Source of the DNA: Pirellulales bacterium
Lineage (GTDB): Bacteria; Planctomycetota; Planctomycetia; Pirellulales; JAICIG01
Reading direction: 5' to 3'
DNA length: 60,165 nt
NCBI GenBank assembly: GCA_035533075.1
Contig: DATLUO010000257.1
Location: 1-60,165 of the forward strand
The notes under the pieces are model-generated. The model was not told where the DNA came from. It did no database searches and worked only from the letters and a program-made list of their open reading frames with translations. Numbering within the stretch: position 1 is the first letter of the stretch; the number at the start of each line of letters is the position of its first letter. Positions 42,259 to 49,639 of the stretch are shown one piece after another. Made by a program: the position numbers and the translations under genes.

Positions 42259-43917
42259 CTATTGGTGATCCACCTGCTCCGCCGCTTCGAGATAGTCGAA
42301 CGTCACCGGGTAGTTGCGGAAGCGGACCGAATAATACCGCTCGAACCAGGCGGCAATGTCGGCTTCGATGCCGGCATCGTATTCGGGCGCCACGTGCAAC
42401 GTCTTGCCGTGGACCGGCTGGCGGATTTCCCCCTGCTCGACGATGATCTGCCCGGCCTTGATGACATAGCGCGGCAACTCGAACATCGTTTCTTGGTTGT
42501 CGTCGGGCGTGTAGAGAGTCACGTCGGCGTCGGCGCCCGGACCAAGATGGCCTTTGGTCTTCAGACCCAGAATTCGGGCGGGGGCGGCGCGGGTGATCGT
42601 GCAGATCTCGCTCAACGAATACTCGCGGTCAAGATCGGCAAGCCGGCTCCGCTCGCGCACGGCCGGGTGGACCGTCTTCAGCACGTCTTGCCGATAGCTG
42701 CGGTCCATCAGCAGCCGTACGATCTGCGGATAGGCCAGAAACGAGCTGCCGTTGGGGTGATCCGTGCTCATCGCCAGCTTCCAGGGGTCTTTCACCATCA
42801 GATACCATTCCAGGCCGATGGCCCATTGCAGGGCGTGGACCAGGCTCTTGTTGCGATATTCGATCGGTGCGATGCCGCAGCCAGACTCCAACTCGGTGTC
42901 GGCGCTGAACCACTTGGTTTTGTAAATGTTGCTGAGGTAATAGCCCAGCGGGCCGTCGCCGGTCATGCTCGTGGTGGGGCCGAAGAGCACCTGCCCGACA
43001 TCGACCGTGATGTTGGCGTGCTCGTTCACGTAGTCCACCAGCGGCTGCACCTTGGAGTTGAACGTGTTTTCGTCTTCGTCGCCGCCGCCGTAGCTGTGAA
43101 ATTGAATGTGCGTCAGATGGCCGCGGCGGCCCTCCAGGGCGCGCATGGTTTCCAGCGTCGTTCGCCAGTTGCCCGGCAGGCCCAACTGGTTGGAGTGAAT
43201 GTGTACGGAGTGAGGCAGACGCAGCTCGTCGGCGGCCTGGGCCAGGCCGGCGATGATCTCGCGCGGCGTCACGTCGAAGGCGGCCACGTTGTCGTCGAGA
43301 CTTCGGACGTCGCCGGCCGGCCTGGTCTTCCAGACTTCGACGCCGCCGGGGTTCACCAGCTTGGGCGCAAAGCCTTTGGCCGACGACAACAGCCAGGCGA
43401 CGAACGCCCGCAACTTTTCCGGCTGCTTTTGAGCGAGACACCGCATCACGTAGTGATTGTTGCCCATCAGCACATAAAAGCCCTTGTCGATGCAGGGCGT
43501 GTCGGCGAATTCTTCGTGGGCATGTCGGGCGGCCAGCGGCGGAATGGCGGCATCGAAGGCGGTCGTGTAGCCCAGCCCGGCGTATTTGTAACCGGTGGCG
43601 AAGGTGCTGGGCACGCTGCCCATCGTGCCGCTGTGCGTGCGGTCGGTGCGGTGGACCTGCGGACCGCGGCGCTTTTCTTCCGGCCGCATCTTGCGCGCCA
43701 GGTTGACCTTGGGCCCGGCGATATGACAGTGCATGTCGATGCCGCCCGGCATGACCACCAGCCCGGTGGCATCCAGCGTCCGGTCGGGCGTGTGGGCGGG
43801 GTCGTCGGGCGGCTCCACGATCTTGCCGTCGGCGATCCACAAATCGCGGACTTCCCCGCCGACGCCGTTGATCGGATCGTAGACGGTGCCGTCGGAGATC
43901 TTGAGTTGGTAGGGCAT
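42259..43917 (-). CDS. fhcA: Formyltransferase/hydrolase complex subunit A (formylmethanofuran dehydrogenase A-like)
   Basis: The product is about 552 residues of the amidohydrolase superfamily. It opens YQLKISDGTVYDPINGVGGE, then LVVMPGGIDMHCHIAGPKVN with the HxH metal motif, followed by LARKMRPEEKRRG. Later come NNHYVMRCLAQKQPEKLRAF, SVHIHSNQLGLPGNW and MSTDHPNGSSF. These are signatures of FmdA/FhcA, which handles formyl groups on methanofuran or its analogue in the tetrahydromethanopterin C1 pathway. Planctomycetes are known to carry this pathway. The usual partners (fhcB, fhcC, fhcD) are not in the window, so this copy is orphaned here. Length is normal. It is divergent from the MFS transporter. 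Confidence 0.9.
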   Translation of the reverse strand: MPYQLKISDGTVYDPINGVGGEVRDLWIADGKIVEPPDDPAHTPDRTLDATGLVVMPGGIDMHCHIAGPKVNLARKMRPEEKRRGPQVHRTDRTHSGTMGSVPSTFATGYKYAGLGYTTAFDAAIPPLAARHAHEEFADTPCIDKGFYVLMGNNHYVMRCLAQKQPEKLRAFVAWLLSSAKGFAPKLVNPGGVEVWKTRPAGDVRSLDDNVAAFDVTPREIIAGLAQAADELRLPHSVHIHSNQLGLPGNWRTTLETMRALEGRRGHLTHIQFHSYGGGDEDENTFNSKVQPLVDYVNEHANITVDVGQVLFGPTTSMTGDGPLGYYLSNIYKTKWFSADTELESGCGIAPIEYRNKSLVHALQWAIGLEWYLMVKDPWKLAMSTDHPNGSSFLAYPQIVRLLMDRSYRQDVLKTVHPAVRERSRLADLDREYSLSEICTITRAAPARILGLKTKGHLGPGADADVTLYTPDDNQETMFELPRYVIKAGQIIVEQGEIRQPVHGKTLHVAPEYDAGIEADIAAWFERYYSVRFRNYPVTFDYLEAAEQVDHQ

Positions 43918-44111
43918 GATTTGGGGAGAGACGGAGGGAGGGAATGATGCAAGGATAGTTCGCGCCGCGACGACGTTCCCGGAGCGCCAAAAGCAAAGCG
44001 GATCGTTCGCCGGATGTCAAGGACGGCAACTCAGACTGCCTACCGCACTCGGCACTTTTTCCGTAAGCTGGGCGACGTTGCCACGATCCCCCTCAACAAC
44101 CAAAGGTCCTG

Positions 44112-45440
44112 ATGTCCGAAGCTCCTCGCAAAGGCTCGTTGCTGGTTATCTTTCTGACGGTCTTCATCGACTTGCTGGGGTTTGGCATCGTGCTGCCGTT
44201 GCTGCCGATCTACGGCGAGGATTTTGCGCTGCAGTACGATTTGACCGATCAGCAGGTCGGTTGGCTCATCGGACTTTTGATGTCGAGCTTCTCGGCGATG
44301 CAGTTTTTGTTCCTGCCGGTGTGGGGACGGCTGTCCGATCGCTTCGGCCGACGCCCGATCATTCTCATCGGCCTGACCGCCTCGACCGTGTTTTACGGCA
44401 TGTTCGGGCTGGCGGCGCTTTATCACAGTCTGCTGGGCCTGTTTCTCACGCGCATCGGCGCCGGCATCGCCGGAGCCACCATCTCGACGGCCCAGGCTTA
44501 CATCGCCGACACCACGACCAAAGAGAAGCGGGCGAAAGGCATGGCACTCATCGGGGCCGCGTTTGCGCTGGGCTTCACGCTCGGCCCGATGATCGGGGCC
44601 GGGTCGCTGTTCCTCGGCCGGCAGGTGGCCGAAAGCCCTTGGCCTGGGTTTGTGGCGTCGCTGATGTCGGCCTTTGCACTCCTGCTGGCGTTCGTCAAGT
44701 TGCCCGAATCGATGCAGCCGGAGAGCGGCGTGACGGCCCAGCGGAAGCTGTTCGACCGCTCCGCGTTGCGGGCCGCGCTGGCCATCCCCTCCGTGGGCCT
44801 GCTGCTGTTGACTTCGGCGCTGGCCGTCTTTTCGTTCGCCAACTTCGAATCGACGTTGTCGGTGCAGATCGACCACCTGGCGATGAACTCGACGAAGGCC
44901 GACGCGCCGCTGTTGGGCTGGCTGTCGGACAAGATCAAAGATTCGGGATACGAGCGGCAGGAAGACGTGGCGATCATCGTCGTCTGCGCGGCCTTTGCGT
45001 ACCTCGGCCTCATTCTCACGTTGGCCCAGGGCTTTTTGGTGCGGCGGCTGGCCGACCGGCTGAGCGAAGGCGCGATGGCCGTGCTCGGCGGACTGTCGGC
45101 ACTGGCCGGTTTCGCGCTGCTGGCCGTGGCGACGTTGCGTGGCAGCTTTGAGTTGTTGGTGGGGGCCATGGCCGTGGAGGTGGTCGGCTTTGCGCTGGTG
45201 AACCCCTCGCTTCAATCACTGATCTCGCGGCGCAGCGACCCGAACCAGCAGGGCGGCATTTTGGGACTGGCCCAGAGTGCCACCTCGCTGGCCCGCATTC
45301 TCGGGCCGGTCTTTGGCCTGCGGCTGTTCAAGCAGTCGCCCGAATATCCTTATTACGGCGCCGCTGGGCTGATGGTGCTGGCCTTACTGTTGATCGTGGT
45401 CTCCGTGCGATCGGGACGCGATTTTGGGCACCAGGAGTAG
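44112..45440 (+). CDS. MFS transporter, DHA1/TetA-like
   Basis: The product is about 442 residues with 12 predicted TM segments. The loop 2-3 signature LSDRFGRRPIILIGL and motif C-like LGFTLGPMIGAG in TM5 mark a drug:H+ antiporter-1/TetA-like exporter. An unusually long loop between TM7 and TM8 (DHLAMNSTKADAPLLGWLSD, then KIKDSGYERQED) is present. AAAGG lies 5 nt before the ATG. The TAG stop forms part of a family A hairpin. It stands alone, with a divergent fhcA upstream and a convergent membrane gene downstream. Substrate unknown. Confidence 0.9.
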   Translation: MSEAPRKGSLLVIFLTVFIDLLGFGIVLPLLPIYGEDFALQYDLTDQQVGWLIGLLMSSFSAMQFLFLPVWGRLSDRFGRRPIILIGLTASTVFYGMFGLAALYHSLLGLFLTRIGAGIAGATISTAQAYIADTTTKEKRAKGMALIGAAFALGFTLGPMIGAGSLFLGRQVAESPWPGFVASLMSAFALLLAFVKLPESMQPESGVTAQRKLFDRSALRAALAIPSVGLLLLTSALAVFSFANFESTLSVQIDHLAMNSTKADAPLLGWLSDKIKDSGYERQEDVAIIVVCAAFAYLGLILTLAQGFLVRRLADRLSEGAMAVLGGLSALAGFALLAVATLRGSFELLVGAMAVEVVGFALVNPSLQSLISRRSDPNQQGGILGLAQSATSLARILGPVFGLRLFKQSPEYPYYGAAGLMVLALLLIVVSVRSGRDFGHQE

Positions 45441-45476
45441 GGTGGGACCAGCGAGCTTGCGAGCGCCGGCCCGCCA
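45437..45476 (+). repeat. Family A 3'-end hairpin containing the MFS stop codon
   Basis: GTAGGGTGGGACC starts at 45437; its TAG at 45438-45440 is the MFS stop. The right half ends GCCGGCCCGCCA, so the terminal stem has one mismatch. Confidence 0.8.
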
Positions 45477-45539
45477 GTTCAGGGTTCAGGGTTCAGGGTT
45501 CAGGGTTCAGGCGTCAGCCTGTTTGTCCTGACGCCTGAA
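45477..45539. repeat. GTTCAGG tandem array and 12-bp hairpin
   Basis: Five tandem GTTCAGG units (45477-45511) run into a perfect stem, TTCAGGCGTCAG and CTGACGCCTGAA, with a 10-nt loop (45506-45539). This lies between two convergent genes and could end transcription from both sides. GGCGTCAGGCGTCAGG recurs near 59381. Confidence 0.7.
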
Positions 45540-45555
45540 ACCTGACGCCTCGAAT

Positions 45556-46305
45556 CTACGTCTCCGACGTATCCGACCGCACCTGCACCTGCAGCGCGCC
45601 CAGCATCCGCGTGATCGCTTCTTCTTTGCGCTCGATGAAGGGCACATTGTCGAGAATGATCGCGCGGCGCTCCTCGCTCGGCTGCAAAATCAGCCGGCCC
45701 GATCGCAACAGCAGATACTCGAAAACGTCGTTGATCTCTTTGTCGATGCGCAAGTGCGGCGACGGAAAGCGTTCGAGGTTGCTCAAGATGCCGTGGTGGT
45801 GCAACAACTCGTTGGGCCGCACCTCCCAATAGTCGAAGTGGACCATCACGTAGGCCACCAAAAAGATCAACGCCAGGATGCCGGCAATCGACCAGTAGAA
45901 CGTGGCATTGGCCTCCGGCTTGAACTTCTTGAAGGTCCCCGTGACCGTCGGCAGCATCTCCGGACGATATTCGAACAACAGCACCAGCCCCATCACCACC
46001 GCGGCCGCAAAAAAGAACAGCGTCAGCGACGTGGTGCGAGGAAAGTCGAAGGCCAGCACCACCAGATTGACCGCCAGGATGCCGAGAAACACCGTCGACA
46101 TCATCACCGAGGTGGTGTTGCTGCCGTCGAGTGCCCGCGACGTGAAGCTCAGATAAGTCCCGGCCACCATCGCCATCAACCACGCCGGATACAAGAAGAT
46201 GACCTTGGGATAGGAAATCAGCACGATTCGCTCCGGAACTCTGGAGAGCGTGGCCTTGGCCAGGGAGGGACTGCTGATCGGGGCGTCGTCGGTCGTGTCG
46301 CTCAT
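45556..46305 (-). CDS. Membrane protein with C-terminal soluble domain, flotillin partner
   Basis: The product is about 249 residues. Four hydrophobic segments are visible: [53 protein letters not shown], and [21 protein letters not shown]-terminal soluble domain of about 100 residues follows ([40 protein letters not shown]). Its start codon overlaps the floA stop (ATGA), so it is translationally coupled to the flotillin-like protein and probably acts with it in membrane organisation. I know no function for the family. Confidence 0.82.
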   Translation of the reverse strand: MSDTTDDAPISSPSLAKATLSRVPERIVLISYPKVIFLYPAWLMAMVAGTYLSFTSRALDGSNTTSVMMSTVFLGILAVNLVVLAFDFPRTTSLTLFFFAAAVVMGLVLLFEYRPEMLPTVTGTFKKFKPEANATFYWSIAGILALIFLVAYVMVHFDYWEVRPNELLHHHGILSNLERFPSPHLRIDKEINDVFEYLLLRSGRLILQPSEERRAIILDNVPFIERKEEAITRMLGALQVQVRSDTSET

Positions 46306-47324
46306 GACGGCGCTCCATTGCCGTGCGGTGCGCCCTGCGTGAGAAACGTCCCCTGGCGGAAGGCCGATGCCATGGCCATCGGCACCTCGGCCTCGGCCAG
46401 CACCACGCGGGCCCGGTTCTCGGCCGTGCGGGCCTTCATCTCCTGCTCGCGGGCAATCGCCACCGCCCGCCGCCCTTCGGCCCGCGCGCGGGCCACCCGC
46501 GTATCGGCCTCGGCCTGATCCACCTGCAGCCGCGCGCCGATGTTCTCGCCCACCTCGATGTCGGCAATGTCGATGGAGACGATCTCGAACGCCGTCTGGG
46601 CATCGAGGCCGCGGGCCAGTACCGCCTTGGAGATCATGTCGGGCTTTTCCATGACGATGAAATGGTCGTCGGCCGAGCCGATCGCCGTGATGATCCCTTC
46701 GCCCACGCGCGCGATGACCGTCTCTTCGGTCGCCCCGCCGATGAGCTGCCTGATGTTCGTGCGGACGGTGACACGGGCACGCACGCGCAGCTCCACGCCG
46801 TTCTTGGCGATGGCGCTGAGGGTGGCTTTTTTCGACCTCTGGGGGTCGGGGCAGTCGATCACCTTGGGGCTGACGCTGGTCTGCACGGCTTCCAGCACGT
46901 CGCGTCCGGCAAGGTCGATGGCCGCCGCCCGGTCGAAGTCGAGGTCGATATCGGCGCGGTGGGCGGCGATGATCGCCCGGATGACGCCCGGCACGTTGCC
47001 GCCGGCCAGATAGTGGGCCTCCAGGCGGCGCGTGGTGATGCCGGTCGTGGGGTCGCTGCCGATGCCCGCCTGCATGGCCATGATCTTCGACTGCACAATC
47101 ACGCGGGCATTGACCTGCCGCAGGCTCATGCCGACCAGGCTCAGCATGCTGACCCGCGCATTCGACATATAGGCCTGGAACCAGATGTTGCCGTAGAGCA
47201 TCAGCATGACGCCGAAGGCGATGATGATGCCGATCAGGACGACGATGGCCAGGCCCCAGATGAGACGCGTCTCCAATGCCTGAAGATCGGCCTGAGCGAA
47301 CAGAATAGCCAGGTTCTGGAACAT
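46302..47324 (-). CDS. floA: Flotillin-like protein FloA
   Basis: The product is about 340 residues. An N-terminal membrane segment ([21 protein letters not shown]) is followed by [20 protein letters not shown] and the SPFH-like region with [22 protein letters not shown]-terminal Ala/Glu/Arg-rich coiled coil includes [20 protein letters not shown]. This matches FloA (YqfA family), which forms functional membrane microdomains. The start is the ATG at 47324 ([10 protein letters not shown]); an extended frame to 47396 overlaps mnmA's end region and looks random. It lies 26 nt after mnmA and overlaps the downstream membrane gene. Confidence 0.93.
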   Translation of the reverse strand: MFQNLAILFAQADLQALETRLIWGLAIVVLIGIIIAFGVMLMLYGNIWFQAYMSNARVSMLSLVGMSLRQVNARVIVQSKIMAMQAGIGSDPTTGITTRRLEAHYLAGGNVPGVIRAIIAAHRADIDLDFDRAAAIDLAGRDVLEAVQTSVSPKVIDCPDPQRSKKATLSAIAKNGVELRVRARVTVRTNIRQLIGGATEETVIARVGEGIITAIGSADDHFIVMEKPDMISKAVLARGLDAQTAFEIVSIDIADIEVGENIGARLQVDQAEADTRVARARAEGRRAVAIAREQEMKARTAENRARVVLAEAEVPMAMASAFRQGTFLTQGAPHGNGAPS

Positions 47325-47350
47325 AATAGCTCTTCGTTGAAAACCGTGAA

Positions 47351-48502
47351 TTATTCGATCCAGCCGCCGCCTAAAACGCGGTCGCCGGCGTAACACACCA
47401 CCGCCTGACCCGGCGCGACGCCGGCACGCGGCTCGCGCAATTGCACGTGCATCCGCCCATCGCCAAGCAACGAAACCGTTGCGGGCGTGGTGGTGCTACG
47501 ATAACGGATCTTCACGTCACACTCCAGTGGCTGCCGCGGCGGATCGACCAGCCAGTTGGCTTGCATCGCGGTCAGTTCCGAGCGGAGCAGTTCCTCTTGC
47601 CGGCCGATCACCACGCGGCGAGTGTCCGCCTCCAGCCTCACGACATACCGCGGTTCGCCGAATGCCAGGCCCAGTCCTTTTCGCTGGCCGATGGTGAACT
47701 GCTCGATCCCTTCGTGCCGGCCGACCACTTCGCCGCCGGTGGTCACGATCTCGCCCGACAAGTCGCCCCGGCCCTGGCGTGTACGCACAAAACGGGCGTA
47801 GTCGCCGTCGGGAACGAAGCAAATCTCCTGGCTGTCTTTTTTCTCGGCCACGCGCAGGCCAAGCTGGCGGGCGATGTCGCGGATTTGCTCTTTGCGATAG
47901 CCGCCCACGGGAAACATCACGCGCGGCAAGACGCCGCGGTCGATGCCGAACAGCACGTAAGACTGGTCTTTCGATTCGTCGATGCCGCGACGCAGCGCGG
48001 GCGGCTCTCCGGCACGGCCGCTCGGCTCGAGCCGGGCGTAATGTCCGGTGGCAATCCACTCGGCGCCGACGCTCTCGGCATAGTCGCGGAGCTTGCCGAA
48101 CTTGAGCCAGTTGTTGCACATCACGCAAGGGTTGGGCGTGCGGCCGGCCGTATACTCATGCGTGAAGTAGTCCATGATCCGCCCGAATTCCGCGGCGAAA
48201 TCGACGGCGTAAAACGGAATATCGAGGCGGTCGGCCACACGGCGCGCGTCGGCCGCGTCGCTGGCGCTGCAACATCCTTGCTTATGGCCGGGAGAGACAA
48301 TCTGTAGGGAACGGACTCCGTGCCGTTCCGCCGATAGGGAAGGCACTCCGCCGTGATCGGCATCGCCGGTGGCACACGAAGCCGGAGAGCTTGCTCCATG
48401 ACGCATGAACAAGCCGATGACTTCGTGGCCCGCCGCGCGCAGCAGATGCGCCGAGACACTGCTGTCGACGCCGCCGGACATTGCTAAGACGACTCTGGCC
48501 AC
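47351..48502 (-). CDS. mnmA: tRNA 2-thiouridylase MnmA, with repeat-derived insert
   Basis: MnmA thiolates U34 of certain tRNAs using ATP and a sulfur relay. The P-loop [15 protein letters not shown] lies at residues 7-21. The catalytic pair is seen in [13 protein letters not shown] (near 126) and [15 protein letters not shown]. The C-terminal barrel ends [20 protein letters not shown]. Between VIGLFMRHG and [20 protein letters not shown] lies a segment of about 35 residues, part of which ([11 protein letters not shown]) is encoded by a family C repeat (48298-48333). Because the reading frame is kept and the core motifs are intact, the enzyme is probably active. Start: a GTG at 48502; the frame is open to 48622 but the extra residues come from a family A repeat. 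Confidence 0.93.
   Translation of the reverse strand: MARVVLAMSGGVDSSVSAHLLRAAGHEVIGLFMRHGASSPASCATGDADHGGVPSLSAERHGVRSLQIVSPGHKQGCCSASDAADARRVADRLDIPFYAVDFAAEFGRIMDYFTHEYTAGRTPNPCVMCNNWLKFGKLRDYAESVGAEWIATGHYARLEPSGRAGEPPALRRGIDESKDQSYVLFGIDRGVLPRVMFPVGGYRKEQIRDIARQLGLRVAEKKDSQEICFVPDGDYARFVRTRQGRGDLSGEIVTTGGEVVGRHEGIEQFTIGQRKGLGLAFGEPRYVVRLEADTRRVVIGRQEELLRSELTAMQANWLVDPPRQPLECDVKIRYRSTTTPATVSLLGDGRMHVQLREPRAGVAPGQAVVCYAGDRVLGGGWIE
48298..48333 (-). repeat. Family C repeat inside mnmA
   Basis: A 36-nt stretch, starting CAATCTGTAGGGAACGG and ending TGCCGTTCCGCCG on the plus strand, is identical to 59398-59433 upstream of gspG. It contains the inverted repeat GGAACGG/CCGTTCC. It is read in frame by mnmA on the minus strand. 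Confidence 0.85.
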
Positions 48503-48557
48503 GACTTTAGTGTAGTGCGGCGCGACCCGGCCCACCATCCACTCGCCGGCTTTTTCC

Positions 48558-48600
48558 GTAGGGTGGGCCGGCGCTCGCAAGCTCGCTGGACCCACCCTAC
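48558..48600 (-). repeat. Family A 3'-end hairpin after coaD
   Basis: Both complete ends (GTAGGGTGGG and CCCACCCTAC) are present. It starts 2 nt after the coaD stop on the minus strand, in the standard gene-to-hairpin orientation. Confidence 0.85.
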
Positions 48601-48602
48601 GC

Positions 48603-49127
48603 TCAACCGTCACTCCCGTCACCCTGGTGCGGAACTCGGCGGCGCAGCTCTTCGATCACTTCGTGCGGCACGAAATGGGCCAGTTCTTCGTCGCGGGCCA
48701 GGGGGGCGATCTGTTTGATCAACGTGCTGGAGACGTGTGCGAACTCCTTGTCGGCCATCAGCACCACGGTTTCGATGCCTGGATCGAGCTGGCGGTTGGC
48801 CAGCATCATCGTCAGCTCGGCTTCCAGATCGGTGAGCGGCCGCACCCCGCGGATCATGACGCGGGCGCCGCAGCGGCGGACAAAATTGACCGCCAGACCG
48901 GAAAACTTGCACACTTCGACGTTGTCGAAGCGGTGCGTGACGCGCTTCACCAGGGCCATCCGCTCATCGGGCGTGAACATCGGGTCTTTGCCGGCGTTGA
49001 CGCCGATGCCCACGATCAGCTTATCGACCAGCGAACTGGCCCGTTCGATAATGTTGATGTGCCCCAGCGTGATGGGGTCGAACGAGCCGGTGTAGACGGC
49101 GGTGCGCGAATTGCGTTTTGGTTCCAT
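48603..49127 (-). CDS. coaD: Phosphopantetheine adenylyltransferase
   Basis: CoaD makes dephospho-CoA from 4'-phosphopantetheine and ATP in the cytoplasm. The motif TGSFDPITLGHINIIERA carries the nucleotidyltransferase T/HxGH signature near residue 20. FSGLAVNFVRRCGARVMIRG, then RPLTDLEAE and ADKEFAHVSSTLIKQIA are the other conserved blocks. The length (about 174) is slightly long because of a C-terminal extension (RRRVPHQGDGSDG). The ATG at 49127 (MEPKRNSRTAVYTGSF) is preferred over 49160. It precedes mnmA with a family A hairpin between them. Confidence 0.95.
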   Translation of the reverse strand: MEPKRNSRTAVYTGSFDPITLGHINIIERASSLVDKLIVGIGVNAGKDPMFTPDERMALVKRVTHRFDNVEVCKFSGLAVNFVRRCGARVMIRGVRPLTDLEAELTMMLANRQLDPGIETVVLMADKEFAHVSSTLIKQIAPLARDEELAHFVPHEVIEELRRRVPHQGDGSDG

Positions 49128-49291
49128 CGTTATGCCTCGATGTGCGATACGGCCTGCCAATCACCATTCATGCGATTTGCGAAACCGTCGCCTCATCGTG
49201 GCAGTTTACCATGATTGCCGCGCACAAAAAACCTCGCCCAGAGCCGCTGGGTAAACAAGGATCTCCGAGGTAACTTATAAAAGGAGGCCCT

Positions 49292-49489
49292 ATGAAGTAC
49301 AAGGTTGCTTTGCACCACTCCGATGAAGGGATTAGCGTGTCCGTGCCCGCGCTGCCTGGCTGCTGGTCTGAGGGCGACACCGAAGAAGAAGCGATCGACA
49401 ATATCTGTGACGCCATTCGCGAATACCTCGCGGCACTCGAGGATCGCGTCAGTGACGCCGACTTACGCGAAATCGAAGTGGCCCTATAA
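49292..49489 (+). CDS. hicB: HicB-family antitoxin
   Basis: The product is about 65 residues: MKYKVALHHSDEGISVSVPA, LPGCWSEGDTEEEAIDNICD, then AIREYLAAL. This is the short HicB fold (a degenerate RNase H-like domain) with the LPGCWSxGDTxEEAxxN signature. It normally neutralises the HicA mRNA interferase. A strong AAAGGAGG ribosome site lies upstream. There is no extra C-terminal DNA-binding domain. The toxin gene that follows is broken (49492-49612), so this antitoxin appears to be orphaned. Confidence 0.88.
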   Translation: MKYKVALHHSDEGISVSVPALPGCWSEGDTEEEAIDNICDAIREYLAALEDRVSDADLREIEVAL

Positions 49490-49491
49490 CC

Positions 49492-49612
49492 GTGCCACGC
49501 ATTCCTGGCATCAACCACCTGGACGCGTCACAATCCAATAAAGCCGTTTACGATGGGCGGCATTGTTCAAGACGCTGGCTTAACCGTCGACGAATTTCGC
49601 AAGTTGCTCTAA
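49492..49612 (+). pseudogene. hicA: hicA toxin remnant with internal deletion
   Basis: A GTG 2 nt after the hicB stop begins PRIPGINHLDA, the usual HicA N-terminus. After 12 codons the frame changes and the C-terminal HicA end appears: RHNPIKPFTMGGIVQDAGLT, then VDEFRKLL and a stop at 49610-49612. An intact HicA of about 75 residues would have some 35 more codons between, including the catalytic His region. So the toxin has an internal deletion plus frameshift and cannot be functional. Confidence 0.75.
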
Positions 49613-49639
49613 TGCTTAGATGCAACGCTCGCGCCGTTT

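Noticed and set aside
42262-43947. Long plus-strand frame opposite fhcA
   Set aside because: fhcA has full family motifs; the antisense product has none.
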